Positions 14,403-24,274 of a stretch of 64,000 nucleotides of DNA are shown piece after piece (position 1 is the first letter of the stretch; the number at the start of each line of letters is the position of its first letter). The translations under genes were made by a program, and so were the position numbers. Under the pieces are notes generated by a model that saw only the letters and a list, made by a program, of their open reading frames with translations, ran no database searches and was not told the origin of the DNA. Origin of the DNA: Sphingopyxis sp. (GTDB taxonomy: Bacteria; Pseudomonadota; Alphaproteobacteria; Sphingomonadales; Sphingomonadaceae); the NCBI GenBank assembly GCA_030145715.1, contig JAIXHQ010000006.1:1-64000 (forward strand). Reading direction: 5' to 3'.

Positions 14403-15452
14403 TTACGCTTCCGCATAATCGTCGATCGCAGAAAAGATTCTGGTCAATTGCTCGCGTTCATCGGCGTCGATGTCGGGTCGCCATATCTCGAACAACAGGA
14501 TGGTGCGGTCGCTCGGCCCACGATTCCACGCTTCATGTTCGAAACTGTCGTCGAAAATCAGCATTTCACCTTCGGTCCAGGCCCGCGTCTCGGCCCCGAC
14601 GCGCAGCGCGCAGCCATCGGGAACGATCAGCGGCAGGTGACAGATCAGGCGCGTGTTGAGCATCCCGTGGTGCGGCTGAATATGCGTGCCGGGGGTCAGC
14701 CGGGAAAAGAGCGCGATCGGGGCGCGGCCCGGTATGACCGGCTGCGGCGCCAGTTCCAGTGCGGCCAGCGCGGTGGGACATAGCGCGCGCATCCCGTCAA
14801 CGACGACCCCATCCTTCCACAGCCACGCGGCGCCCCAATCGGGCTTGTCCAACAGCGGGTTGTTCGGCGGCGGACGATCCGCACCCGCGGTCACATAGGG
14901 GCCAAAGCGATCCGACGCCCCGTCGATCAACGCTTTGACTTCGGCGCGGATCGCGCCCGTCGCCGCTTCGACGCCGGCCACCCAATCGAACATGTCCCGT
15001 TCGAAAAAGGGCCGCTGGGTCAGGCCGGGAAAATAGAACATGTTCGGTTGCTGAAGGTAAAGCGGCTGTTCGCCGGTCAACATGCGCAACGCTTCGGCCA
15101 CGCGCGGGGTCGCGCTGCCCGCGGTGATTCCCGCGCTTCGAAGCTGACCGGCCAGATGGTCGGCGAACGCCCGTTCGGTTTCGGCCAGAAATTGCTCCGC
15201 CCGCTGCAAACCGGGATGCAATGCGGACGGAACGCCGGCGGCCTGTGTCGCGACGGCGATCGCCAACCGATAGAAGCTGCCCGCCGCGCGATCGTCGCGG
15301 CCGCGGCGCTTCAGTTCGGCCATCGACAAGAGGGCGGCGATATTGCTCCGGTCTTCACGTATCGCGGCGTCCAGCGCGGCCGCCTCTGCAACCGCGTCCC
15401 CGCGGTGATAGGCGTCGCGCGCCTGCTCCATCCATGATGTCCGCCCCGTCAT
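14403..15452 (-). CDS. Aspartyl/asparaginyl beta-hydroxylase family protein
   Basis: This 349-residue protein has TPR-like helices at about 8-80 and a C-terminal 2-oxoglutarate/Fe(II) hydroxylase domain. The domain shows PGTHIQPHHGMLNTRLICHL and FDDSFEHEAWNRG, which hold the two metal-binding His of the AspH family; as in that family the usual metal-binding Asp is Gly (HHG). It would hydroxylate a protein or small-molecule substrate that cannot be told from sequence. It is the first chromosomal gene after attR. Confidence 0.85.
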   Translation of the reverse strand: MTGRTSWMEQARDAYHRGDAVAEAAALDAAIREDRSNIAALLSMAELKRRGRDDRAAGSFYRLAIAVATQAAGVPSALHPGLQRAEQFLAETERAFADHLAGQLRSAGITAGSATPRVAEALRMLTGEQPLYLQQPNMFYFPGLTQRPFFERDMFDWVAGVEAATGAIRAEVKALIDGASDRFGPYVTAGADRPPPNNPLLDKPDWGAAWLWKDGVVVDGMRALCPTALAALELAPQPVIPGRAPIALFSRLTPGTHIQPHHGMLNTRLICHLPLIVPDGCALRVGAETRAWTEGEMLIFDDSFEHEAWNRGPSDRTILLFEIWRPDIDADEREQLTRIFSAIDDYAEA

Positions 15453-15527
15453 GCTTTCGACATAACGCGGCCCCGAACCTTTGCAAGCGACGCTCCGCCA
15501 GTTGAGCGAACCGCCGCGGTCAGCGGG

Positions 15528-17840
15528 TCATCCGGCTTTGACGAAGCTGTCGAGCACCCGCTTGCTTCCGGCCTGATCGAACTCGACCTCCAGCTTGTTG
15601 CCGTCAATATCCATGATTTCGCCATAGCCGAACTTCTCATGGAAGACGCGCATCCCGACCGCCAGGTCGGCGCGCGCCTTGGCGCCGACCGATGCGGCCG
15701 GTCCCTTTTCGCTGGGGGCGGGGGCGCGGGTCACCGTCGATGAAGAGGCAAGAGCACGCTGCCATGCCGGGCCGCGTGTCATCGTCCGCGCCGGTTGCCG
15801 TTCGGCGACATGCGCAAAGGGATCGCCCTGCGCCGACCAATTGGCGCGCCACAGGCTTTGCCCGCCGCCGAAACTATTCTCGCTATGCACATGCTCGGGT
15901 GGAATTTCCGCGATGAAGCGGCTGGGGATGCTGCTCATCCACTGGCCATAGATGCGCCGGTTCGCGGCGTGATAGATGCTGGCGCGCACGCGGGCGCGGG
16001 TGATCGCCACATAAGCGAGGCGGCGTTCTTCCTCCAGGCTGGCGGTTCCGCCTTCGTCCATCGACCGCTGCGACGGAAAGACTCCATCCTCCCATCCCGC
16101 CAGGAACACATGGTCGAACTCCAGCCCCTTGGCGGCGTGGATCGTCATGATCGTCACCGTCTCGCTCAGGTCGTCATTGTCGCGGTCCATGACGAGGCTG
16201 ACATGCTCAAGAAACGCTTCCAGCGATTCATAATCCTCCATGGCTCGGACCAGTTCGGACAGATTTTCCAGCCGTCCCGCCGCCTCGACGCTGCGGTCGG
16301 CCTGAAGCATCGCGGTATAGCCCGATTCGTCCAGAATGATCTGCGTCAGTTCGGGGGCGGAAAGCTGGTTCGCCTTCGCCTGCCAACCGCGCATCTGCGC
16401 GACGAAATTCGCAAGCTGACGCCGCGCCTGTGGCGTCAATTCGTCGGTTTCGGTGATGCGCGCGGCCGCGTGCAAAAGCGGCGCCTGTTCATGGCGCGCG
16501 AACTGGTGGATGCGCGCCAGCGCCTTGTCGCCCAGCCCGCGCTTGGGGGTGTTGATGATGCGTTCAAACGCCAAATCGTCGGCGGACGACTGGACGAGCC
16601 GAAGATAGGCAAGCGCGTCGCGAATTTCGGCGCGTTCGTAAAAGCGGAATCCGCCGACGATACGGTACGGCATCCCGATCGCGATAAACCGGTCTTCGAA
16701 CTCGCGCGTCTGGAATTGCGCGCGAACGAGGATCGCCGCGCGGTCGAGCGACACCCGCTGGCGTTGCAGGCTTTCCAGCTCCTCGCCGACGCGCCGCGCT
16801 TCCTCGGGCCCGTCCCAGACGCCGATGATCCTCAGCTTGTCGCCGGGGTCGAGTTCGGTCCACAATGTCTTGCCCAGGCGGCCGGAATTTTGCGCGATCA
16901 GCGCCGATGCCGCCGCCAGGATCTGGGGTGTCGACCGGTAATTCTGTTCCAGGCGGATCACCGTCGCGCCCGGAAAATCCTTGTCAAAGCGCAGGATGTT
17001 CGCAACCTCCGCGCCGCGCCAGCTATACACCGACTGGTCGTCGTCGCCGACCACGCAGATATTCTTGCGCGCCTGCGCCAGCAGCCGCAGCCACAGATAT
17101 TGGCTGGCGTTGGTATCCTGATATTCGTCGACGAGGATATATTTGAAGCGGTCCTGATATTGCTCCAGCACATCGCGGTGGTTTTTCAGGATCACGAGCA
17201 TGTGGAGCAGCAGGTCGCCGAAATCACAGGCGTTGAGCGTTTTCAGCCGCGCCTGATACAGGGCATAGAAATGCTGGCCCTTGCCATCGGCATAGGCTTC
17301 CCTGTCGGCGGCGTCGAGGTCGGCGGGGACAAGGCCGCGGTTCTTCCATCGGTCGATCAGTCCGGCAAGCTGCCGCGCGGGCCAGCGTTTTTCGTCCAGA
17401 CCCTCGGCCTGGATAAGCTGTTTCAGCACGCGAAGCTGGTCGTCGGTGTCGAGGATGGTGAAATTGCTCTGAAGCCCGACAAGATCGGCATGGCGCCGCA
17501 GCATTTTCGCGGCGATGCTGTGAAATGTGCCCAGCCACGGCATCCCCTCGACCGCATCGCCGATCATCCGCCCGATGCGCTCACGCATCTCGCGCGCCGC
17601 CTTGTTGGTGAATGTGACCGCCAGGATTTCGGATGGCCAGGCGCGCCGGGTCGCAATGATGTGCGCAAGCCGGGCGGTCAGCGCCGCCGTCTTTCCGGTT
17701 CCGGCGCCCGCCAGCATCAACACCGGACCCTCGGTCGTCAGCACGGCCTGACGCTGGGGGCCGTTCAGGCCCTTTAGATAAGGCGGATCCATGGGGCTGG
17801 GCGGGGGCAGGTCGGGCAACGGGGCAGGGGTATCGGTCAC
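15528..17840 (-). CDS. uvrD: ATP-dependent DNA helicase UvrD/PcrA
   Basis: This is a 770-residue SF1A 3'-5' helicase. Visible motifs are GPQRQAV (Q motif), AGAGTGKTAAL (Walker A), VDEYQDTNASQY (motif II), VVGDDDQSVYSWRGA (motif III), QNYRST (motif IV), TIHAAKGLEFDHVF (motif V) and AYVAITRAR (motif VI). It acts in nucleotide excision and mismatch repair. The start is GTG at 17840; an ATG at 17792 is possible. A C-terminal Tudor-like segment (VFHEKFGYGEIMDIDGNKLEV) is present, as in PcrA/UvrD proteins. Confidence 0.95.
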   Translation of the reverse strand: MTDTPAPLPDLPPPSPMDPPYLKGLNGPQRQAVLTTEGPVLMLAGAGTGKTAALTARLAHIIATRRAWPSEILAVTFTNKAAREMRERIGRMIGDAVEGMPWLGTFHSIAAKMLRRHADLVGLQSNFTILDTDDQLRVLKQLIQAEGLDEKRWPARQLAGLIDRWKNRGLVPADLDAADREAYADGKGQHFYALYQARLKTLNACDFGDLLLHMLVILKNHRDVLEQYQDRFKYILVDEYQDTNASQYLWLRLLAQARKNICVVGDDDQSVYSWRGAEVANILRFDKDFPGATVIRLEQNYRSTPQILAAASALIAQNSGRLGKTLWTELDPGDKLRIIGVWDGPEEARRVGEELESLQRQRVSLDRAAILVRAQFQTREFEDRFIAIGMPYRIVGGFRFYERAEIRDALAYLRLVQSSADDLAFERIINTPKRGLGDKALARIHQFARHEQAPLLHAAARITETDELTPQARRQLANFVAQMRGWQAKANQLSAPELTQIILDESGYTAMLQADRSVEAAGRLENLSELVRAMEDYESLEAFLEHVSLVMDRDNDDLSETVTIMTIHAAKGLEFDHVFLAGWEDGVFPSQRSMDEGGTASLEEERRLAYVAITRARVRASIYHAANRRIYGQWMSSIPSRFIAEIPPEHVHSENSFGGGQSLWRANWSAQGDPFAHVAERQPARTMTRGPAWQRALASSSTVTRAPAPSEKGPAASVGAKARADLAVGMRVFHEKFGYGEIMDIDGNKLEVEFDQAGSKRVLDSFVKAG

Positions 17841-17962
17841 GCGCGAACGATTAGGGAACAGCGACGGCGCTGTCCAGCGCAGCGGCCATGCTTTTCATCT
17901 TGCATCCACCGCTTCATGGCGTCCAAAGCAGCGCCAGAACCGGATTGGAAGGGGCGGACAGC

Positions 17963-19234
17963 TTGGATTTTGCACCCTATCGCGCGCATCGGCGCATTCT
18001 GACTGCCAGCCTTGTCGGCACGGCGGTCGAATTTTACGATTTCTATATCTACGGCACCGCCGCCGCGCTGGTGTTCGGGCCGCTGTTCTTTCCCGAAAGT
18101 TCCGAGTCGGCGCAGTTGATGTACAGCTTCATGACCTTTGGCCTCGCCTTTTTCGCGCGGCCGGTGGGGGCGATCGTCTTTGGCCATTATGGCGATCGCA
18201 TCGGGCGGAAATCGACCCTCGTCGCCTCGCTGATGCTGATGGGCGCCTCGACCCTGCTGATCGCCTTTCTGCCGACCTATGCGATGGTCGGATGGGTCGC
18301 GCCGCTTTTGCTTTGCATCCTGCGGTTCGGGCAGGGATTCGGGCTGGGCGGCGAATGGGGCGGCGCAGCGTTGCTGGCGGTTGAAAATGCGCCGCCGGGA
18401 TGGAAAGCGCGGTTTGGCATGTTCCCGCAACTCGGCGCGCCGGTCGGTTTCATCGCGGCCAACGGCCTGTTCCTCATCCTGGGCCTGTGGCTCGACGACG
18501 CCGCATTCGCTGCATGGGGATGGCGTATCCCGTTCCTCCTCTCGGCCGTGCTGGTCGGGCTGGGGCTATGGGTCCGGCTCAAGATCGGCGAAACGCCTGA
18601 CTTTGCGGAGGCTCTGGAAAGGGAGGCGCCGGTCGCGGTGCCGATCGGCGACCTCCTCCGCCATCATCTGGTCGCGACGCTTGCCGGAACCTTCGCGGTC
18701 GTTGCCTGCTTCGCGATCTTCTACCTCGCGACCAGCTTCGCGCTTGGCCATGGGACACAGGCGCTCGGCTATCCCAAGGAACAATTTCTGCTGGTTCAGC
18801 TTGGCGCCATCCTGTTCATGGCGGTCGGCATCATCGTCGCGGGCTATGTCAGCGATGCGACCAGCGAATGGCGCGTGCTGACCTGGGGATGCGGCGCGAC
18901 GATCCTGATCGGTTTTCTGTTCGGCCCGTCGCTCGCGTCGGGGAACTGGGCGTTGATCTTTGTCGGTCTGGCGGCGGCGCTGTTCGTGATGGGGCTGGTC
19001 TATGGCCCGCTCGGCAGTTGGCTGACCGGCCTGTTTCCCGTCCATGTTCGTTATACCGGCGCATCGGTCGCGTTCAATGCGGGCGGCATATTGGGCGGCG
19101 CGATGGCGCCGATCGTCGCACAGGCGCTCGCCGAATGGGGCGGAACGCCGACGGTCGGCCTTTATCTCGCGCTCGCCGGGGTGGTCAGCCTGCTGGGACT
19201 GCTGATGGTCCGACGGACGGTCACACCGGCCTGA
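17963..19234 (+). CDS. MFS transporter, metabolite:H+ symporter (MHS) family
   Basis: This protein of about 423 residues has 12 predicted membrane segments. The loop 2-3 signature FGHYGDRIGRKSTL and the segment FGQGFGLGGEWGGAALLAVE place it with the MHS group (relatives of ShiA, ProP and KgtP). The substrate is probably an organic acid or zwitterion, unknown here. TTG at 17963 has GGAAGGGG upstream and is preferred; an ATG at 17888 would add 25 residues with no ribosome-binding site. It ends overlapping rsmD by 14 bp tail to tail. Confidence 0.85.
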   Translation: MDFAPYRAHRRILTASLVGTAVEFYDFYIYGTAAALVFGPLFFPESSESAQLMYSFMTFGLAFFARPVGAIVFGHYGDRIGRKSTLVASLMLMGASTLLIAFLPTYAMVGWVAPLLLCILRFGQGFGLGGEWGGAALLAVENAPPGWKARFGMFPQLGAPVGFIAANGLFLILGLWLDDAAFAAWGWRIPFLLSAVLVGLGLWVRLKIGETPDFAEALEREAPVAVPIGDLLRHHLVATLAGTFAVVACFAIFYLATSFALGHGTQALGYPKEQFLLVQLGAILFMAVGIIVAGYVSDATSEWRVLTWGCGATILIGFLFGPSLASGNWALIFVGLAAALFVMGLVYGPLGSWLTGLFPVHVRYTGASVAFNAGGILGGAMAPIVAQALAEWGGTPTVGLYLALAGVVSLLGLLMVRRTVTPA

Positions 19235-19763
19235 GCAGGGTGAGCTTTGCCTTGCCGACCTTGCGTTCGGCATCGATGGCAAAGCCCGCGACATCGACCG
19301 TCTCGCCATGCGCCGTTTCGATCGAGATCAGGCTGTCCGGCCCGACCCAGCCCAGGCGGCGCAACTTGTCGAGGGCGACGCTGCCCGCGCCGGTGTCATA
19401 GGGCGCGTCGATCAGCAAAAGGTCATGGCTGCGCTTTGCGGGGCCAAGGCTCATTACCGACCCTGCGCGGATGTCGGCGCGCGCGGCGGCGTCCAGACCC
19501 TGCAGATTCGTGCGCAGCGCGGTCAGCGCGTCGCGATCCTGTTCGGCGAACAGGCATTGTTCGGCCCCGCGCGACAGCGCCTCGATACCCAGTGCGCCCG
19601 ATCCGGCGAACAGATCGGCGACGACCAATCCCTCGAAACTGCCGACGCGGCTGGTGAGCATCGAAAACAGCGTTTCACGTGTGCGATCGGCGGTCGGCCG
19701 CGTCGCGTCATTTTTGGGCGCGATCAACTTGCGACCGCGCCATTCGCCCGAAATCACCCGCAT
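19221..19763 (-). CDS. rsmD: 16S rRNA (guanine(966)-N(2))-methyltransferase RsmD
   Basis: This 180-residue SAM-dependent methyltransferase begins MRVISGEWRGRKL, the family start. The SAM-binding motif is DLFAGSGALGIEALSRGA. The catalytic [DN]PP[YF] motif reads DAPY in LLIDAPYDTG, with Ala for the first Pro. It methylates G966 of 16S rRNA in the 30S subunit. It lies 4 nt downstream of the pseudouridine synthase gene, so two rRNA-modification genes share an operon. Confidence 0.92.
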   Translation of the reverse strand: MRVISGEWRGRKLIAPKNDATRPTADRTRETLFSMLTSRVGSFEGLVVADLFAGSGALGIEALSRGAEQCLFAEQDRDALTALRTNLQGLDAAARADIRAGSVMSLGPAKRSHDLLLIDAPYDTGAGSVALDKLRRLGWVGPDSLISIETAHGETVDVAGFAIDAERKVGKAKLTLLRPV

Positions 19764-19767
19764 CGCA

Positions 19768-20649
19768 TCAACCCAGGTGACGACGGAATTTGAACAATTC
19801 GTCGCGCGGCACGACATCGACGGCGCCCAGCGGCATCCCGCCCAGTTCGAACGCACCATAGCGCGTCCGGATCAGGCGGCTGACCTGCAGCCCGAAATGT
19901 TCCAGCACCTTGCGAACCTCGCGGTTCTTGCCTTCGGTCAGCGTCATTTCGACCCATTGGTTGCGCCCGGTGCGGCGTTCCAGATTGGCGTCGATCTTGC
20001 CATAGCGGACGCCGTCAATCTCTATCCCCATCGCCAGTTCTTCCAGTTGCGCCTGGCTGATGTCGCCAAAGGCGCGCGCGCGATAGGTGCGCTCGATCCC
20101 GCTAGACGGCAGTTCAAGCTGCCGCTTGAACGCGCCATCATTGGTCAGCAGCAACAATCCCTCGGTATTATAATCCAGGCGGCCGACGGGCATCAGGCGC
20201 GGTAGGCCCTTGGGCAACAGGTCATAGATTGTCTTGCGCCCCTTGGGGTCGCGCGCGGCGGTCAGGCATCCCGCGGGCTTGTTGAAACGATAGAGGCGGG
20301 TCGACACCGGCTTGGCGACGGGCACGCCGTCGACGGTCAGCCCCTCCAGCGAAGCGAGCAGGGGGGCGGGCTGGACGATCACCTGACCGTTGAGCGCGAT
20401 GCGGCCTTCCTCGACCATCCGCTCGACGTCGCGGCGCGACCCGACACCGGCCCGCGCCAGCAGCTTGGCGATACGCTGCGGCCCGTCCTCGCGCTCGGCT
20501 TCGGCGGGCGGCTTGCGCAGCGCGGAGGCGGCTCCGCGGGCGGCGCGGCGCCCGCTTGGGGCATCGGTCGGCGCCGAACGGGGCGCGCTGCGGGGTGGGC
20601 GGCGGGTCGTCATGGGAACAGATGCGGCCTTCTTGTCGTTTTTGGACAT
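19768..20649 (-). CDS. rluB: RluB/RsuA-family 23S rRNA pseudouridine synthase
   Basis: The protein has a basic Ala/Arg-rich N-terminus, then an S4 domain (RIAKLLARAGVGSRRDVERM) and a RsuA-type catalytic domain with the motif PVGRLDYNTEGLLLLTNDG, whose Asp is the nucleophile. It isomerises uridine to pseudouridine in rRNA; RluB (position 2605 of 23S) is the likely type. The start MSKNDKKA (20649) was chosen; ATG at 20676 adds nine residues and neither has a strong ribosome-binding site. Confidence 0.85.
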   Translation of the reverse strand: MSKNDKKAASVPMTTRRPPRSAPRSAPTDAPSGRRAARGAASALRKPPAEAEREDGPQRIAKLLARAGVGSRRDVERMVEEGRIALNGQVIVQPAPLLASLEGLTVDGVPVAKPVSTRLYRFNKPAGCLTAARDPKGRKTIYDLLPKGLPRLMPVGRLDYNTEGLLLLTNDGAFKRQLELPSSGIERTYRARAFGDISQAQLEELAMGIEIDGVRYGKIDANLERRTGRNQWVEMTLTEGKNREVRKVLEHFGLQVSRLIRTRYGAFELGGMPLGAVDVVPRDELFKFRRHLG

Positions 20650-20768
20650 AATATGCGGTCTTGTGATCGCGGTCATAGCCCGAACAATGTCGCTTCGTCG
20701 ATGGCAAGCACAAGCGATGTTGCAGCGGGGGGCAGAAGCGGGTCGTTGCTTCGCAAAAGGGAGAGGTT

Positions 20769-21206
20769 ATGCTGTTCGCATCCCGTCCAACCGGCATCCG
20801 GCGCCTGCTGATTATCGAGGATGATCCGCTGATCGCCTTCGACAACGAACATACGCTGAAACAAAGCGGCTATGACATCGTCGCCACGGTCGATTCGGGG
20901 GAGGCAGCGGTGCCGATCATCGCCGCCGAACAGGTGGACGCGCTCGTCCTCGACCTGGGGCTTGCCGGGCATATGACAGGGCGCGAGGTCGCCCGCCTTG
21001 CGCGCGATCGGGACATTGCGGTGCTGCTGGTGACCGGCCAATGCCCCGACGATGCGTCAGACATCGCCGTCGCCTGTCTTGGCAAACCCTATAGCCCTGC
21101 AGCGCTGGTCGCGGCGCTGCGCGCGGTGGAAACGATGACCTGCGCCAACAGGGCGCCGCGCCGAGTCAGCGGGCTGCGCACCTATTGGCGCCCCGCCGCC
21201 GTCTGA
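20769..21206 (+). CDS. Single-domain response regulator
   Basis: This 145-residue protein is a lone receiver domain: the acidic pair is in IIEDDPLI, the phospho-acceptor Asp in LVLDLGLAG, the Thr in LLVTGQ and the Lys in CLGKPYS. There is no output domain, so it probably works by protein contact in a phosphorelay. AAAGGGAGAGG precedes ATG at 20769. No kinase gene is next to it. Confidence 0.88.
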   Translation: MLFASRPTGIRRLLIIEDDPLIAFDNEHTLKQSGYDIVATVDSGEAAVPIIAAEQVDALVLDLGLAGHMTGREVARLARDRDIAVLLVTGQCPDDASDIAVACLGKPYSPAALVAALRAVETMTCANRAPRRVSGLRTYWRPAAV

Positions 21207-21323
21207 TCGAAGCGGGTCGATAATGGGACCGGCCGACAAATAGCCGCTTCCAATTTGGGACCAAGCCTTTAGGCCCGTCGCATAACAGGGCATCCGCAAG
21301 ACGGAGGTGCGGGGAGCGACGGA

Positions 21324-22883
21324 ATGTCGGTTGATCTGATTCGGTTCATCATTTTTGTCGCCATTCTTGGCGGACTGGCGCTCGTCGCCCTGTCGGTCCC
21401 GGCGTTCCGACCCTATTTGCGCAAGAACCCGATGATCACCTTCCTGCTCGGCATATCGAGCGGTTTTCCGCTGACGCTGCTGATCGCGACGATGACCTTT
21501 TGGCTGGCCAAGGTCGGCATCGATACCGCGACGATCGGTTTCGCGGTCGCGCTCGGCATCCCCTATACGCTCAAATTCCTCTGGGCGCCGCTGGTCGACA
21601 AATTGCCGCTCCCCCTGTTGACGCGCATGTTTGGACAGCGGCGCGGCTGGCTGTTCCTGGTCCAGGCGCTGCTGTTTGTCGCGATATGGCAATTGGGCGC
21701 CAGCGATCCGCAACCCGGCCATCTTGGCCCCTTTGCCATGTGGGCGCTGATCACCGCCTTTTTGTCCGCGACGCAGGACATCGTCATCGACGCTTATCGT
21801 ATCGAGATATTGGAAGAGGATGAATTTGCGCACGGCACCGCGACCAACCAGTTCGGTTACCGCACGGGCAATCTGATCGCGGGTGCCGGCACCATCTATT
21901 TCGCATCGGCCGAAGGGCTGGGGCTGGGCTGGGCGACGGCCTATGGCCTCACCGCCTTTTGCATCGTCCCGGCGATCGTCGGCGCGCTGTGGGCGGGGCC
22001 GGGCAAGTTCGTCGACCGGTTCGAACAGGCGGCGGGAATGCGGGTGGGTCAGTGGCTGACCGAGGCGGTGGTCAACCCGTTTCGCGAATTTCTGACCCGC
22101 CACGGTGCCTTTCTGATCCTTGGTTTCGTCCTCGTTTATAAACTGGGCGATGCGATGGGACAGACGATGCTGGGGCCGATGATCGTCGATCTTGGCTTTG
22201 CCGACCTCGACTATATTTCGGCGAACAAGCTGTGGGGGTTCGGCGCGCTGATCGTCGGGTCGGCGCTGGGCGCGCCCTTTCTGCTGTGGCTGGGGATGGG
22301 CCGCGCGCTGCTTATTTCCGGGCTGATGATGATGTTTTCGAACGTCATGTTCATGATCCTGGCTGCAACCGGCAACCATTATTGGATGCTGGTCGCCGCG
22401 ATCGTCACCGAAAATCTGACCAGCGGCATCGGCCTGACGGTCTTTGCGACCTATTTGTCGGGCCTGTCGAGCATCGCCTACACCGCGACGCAATTCGCCC
22501 TGCTGTCGTCCTTTGCCGGGGTCGGTCGCACCTTCATGGCCGGACCGGCGGGCATCGTCGCCGAAAAGCTCGGCTGGGTGGGCTTCTGGGGTTTCACCGT
22601 GATCGCGGCGATACCGGGGATGCTGCTGCTGTGGATGCTGTGGAGCAAGGGCTATGTGGTGGAGGGGATCCGGCAGACCGGCACGGTCGGCGAAGGCGAA
22701 CTGAAACAGCCGGTCGGCGTCTGGCGCATCGCGGGCTTTGGCCTGATCGTGGCGGGGCTGGTCGGCGTGCTGCTGTATCAGCAACTCGAACTTACAGCGC
22801 CCGTTCTGGCCGCCTCGCTCGCCGCTTTTGTCGCCGGAATGCTGATGGCTTGGAAGGGCAAGAAACGCACCGCCGCGGCCTGA
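21324..22883 (+). CDS. ampG: AmpG-family muropeptide MFS transporter
   Basis: This is a 519-residue membrane protein with about 14 hydrophobic segments. The region FLLGISSGFPLTLLIATMTFWL and the following KFLWAPLVDKLPLP are typical of AmpG permeases, as is SATQDIVIDAYRIEIL. It imports GlcNAc-anhydroMurNAc peptides from the periplasm for cell-wall recycling. A GGGGAG ribosome-binding site precedes ATG at 21324. It converges with folC. Confidence 0.9.
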   Translation: MSVDLIRFIIFVAILGGLALVALSVPAFRPYLRKNPMITFLLGISSGFPLTLLIATMTFWLAKVGIDTATIGFAVALGIPYTLKFLWAPLVDKLPLPLLTRMFGQRRGWLFLVQALLFVAIWQLGASDPQPGHLGPFAMWALITAFLSATQDIVIDAYRIEILEEDEFAHGTATNQFGYRTGNLIAGAGTIYFASAEGLGLGWATAYGLTAFCIVPAIVGALWAGPGKFVDRFEQAAGMRVGQWLTEAVVNPFREFLTRHGAFLILGFVLVYKLGDAMGQTMLGPMIVDLGFADLDYISANKLWGFGALIVGSALGAPFLLWLGMGRALLISGLMMMFSNVMFMILAATGNHYWMLVAAIVTENLTSGIGLTVFATYLSGLSSIAYTATQFALLSSFAGVGRTFMAGPAGIVAEKLGWVGFWGFTVIAAIPGMLLLWMLWSKGYVVEGIRQTGTVGEGELKQPVGVWRIAGFGLIVAGLVGVLLYQQLELTAPVLAASLAAFVAGMLMAWKGKKRTAAA

Positions 22884-22911
22884 GCATGGTCAATCCTGTT
22901 GGCCCGTCGGG

Positions 22912-24252
22912 TTAGACCGGCCATTCGCGGTTGAGGTCGAGCACGACCCCGGCCAGATAAAGCGATCCGCAAATCAGCACGTCGCCGCGCGGACGCTGTG
23001 CCGCGATATGGCGCAGTGCCGCCGCGACATCTGTGCATGGCTCGACGTCCAACGGGCCAAACGCCGCCTGAACTTCGCGGCAGAGGTCCGCGGGATCATG
23101 ATGCTCATGCCCCGGAATCGGCACGGCCTGAAACGAAGCGATGCGGTCTGCAAAGGGGCGAAGAAAACCGATCGCATCCTTGTTTTTCAGCAGCCCGCAC
23201 AGGATGTGCAGCGGCGGCTGCCCCCGAAGCGCGGCGCCAAGCGCGACCCCGGCATCGGGGTTATGCCCGCCGTCGAGCCAGATTGCGCTGCCTTGCGGCA
23301 ACATCTGCGCCAAAGCCCCGTCGCCCAGCCGCTGCATCCGCCCCGGCCAGAAAGCGGCGGCGACGCCGCGCGCCATCTCCGCATCGCTCGGCTGCGGGCC
23401 GAGCGCGAGGCGCAGCATCGCGATGGCCAGCCCGGCGTTGCGCATCTGGTGCGCGCCCGCCATGCGCGGCCGCAGTAATCCTTCGACCGCGCGCGTTTTG
23501 GCCGCCCAGCGAAAAGCCTCCCCCTCCGGCTCGACCGTCCAGCCTTCGCCCTCGGAAAAAAGCGTCGCGTCCATCGCGGCCGCCTTGGCCGCGACGACCT
23601 TTCTCACATGGGGTGGGTAGGCGAGCGTCGCGACCGGGGTTCCGCTCTTGATGATGCCCGCCTTTTCCCACGCGATGCGTGCGGCCGGATCGCTGGGCAC
23701 CCCATCCTCCGGCGCCAGTAAAAAGGCTTCATGATCGATGCCCAGTGACGCGATACCGGCAACCGCCGGGGCCGGGATGACGTTCGTCGCGTCGAGCCGC
23801 CCGCCAAGTCCGACCTCGATAATGCAATCGTCGGCCGGGATGCGCGCAAAGGCGAGGAAGGCGGCGGCGGTGGTGACTTCAAAGAAACTCGCCTGCAAGT
23901 CGGCGGCTTCGTCAAGAACCTCCTCCAGCAATGCAGCGAGCAGCGCGTCGTCGATCAGTTCGCCCGCCAGCCGGATGCGTTCGTTGAAGCGGACAAGGTG
24001 CGGGCTGGTATAGCTGTGAACGCGCCGCCCCTGCGCCTCCAGAATCGCGCGCAGATAGGTACAGGTCGATCCCTTGCCGTTGGTCCCCGCGACATGAAAG
24101 ACGCGCGGCAGTTGATGCTGCGGATTGCCGATCCGCGCGCACAGTTCGCCAATGCGCTCCAGCCCCAGAATGTCGCGACCCGGCGACAGCGCGGCAAGGC
24201 GATCGAGCTGAGTCTGGACAGCGGGATCAGAGCTATGGGCATGGTCGGGCAT
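22912..24252 (-). CDS. folC: Bifunctional folylpolyglutamate synthase / dihydrofolate synthase
   Basis: This 446-residue Mur-ligase-fold enzyme has the ATP loop GTNGKGSTCTYLRAIL, then GLGGRLDATNVI and the C-terminal-domain pattern LDGGHNPDAG. It adds glutamate to dihydropteroate and to folates. ATG at 24252 with GAGG 10 nt upstream is preferred over TTG at 24267. It is the last gene of the trp-accD-folC group, 108 nt after accD, with a palindromic repeat between. Confidence 0.93.
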   Translation of the reverse strand: MPDHAHSSDPAVQTQLDRLAALSPGRDILGLERIGELCARIGNPQHQLPRVFHVAGTNGKGSTCTYLRAILEAQGRRVHSYTSPHLVRFNERIRLAGELIDDALLAALLEEVLDEAADLQASFFEVTTAAAFLAFARIPADDCIIEVGLGGRLDATNVIPAPAVAGIASLGIDHEAFLLAPEDGVPSDPAARIAWEKAGIIKSGTPVATLAYPPHVRKVVAAKAAAMDATLFSEGEGWTVEPEGEAFRWAAKTRAVEGLLRPRMAGAHQMRNAGLAIAMLRLALGPQPSDAEMARGVAAAFWPGRMQRLGDGALAQMLPQGSAIWLDGGHNPDAGVALGAALRGQPPLHILCGLLKNKDAIGFLRPFADRIASFQAVPIPGHEHHDPADLCREVQAAFGPLDVEPCTDVAAALRHIAAQRPRGDVLICGSLYLAGVVLDLNREWPV

Positions 24253-24274
24253 GGGATCGTGCCTCAAAGAATGT

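Noticed and set aside
15795-17777. Open frame of 660 codons opposite uvrD
   Set aside because: It is antisense to a full helicase gene and is an artefact of codon bias.
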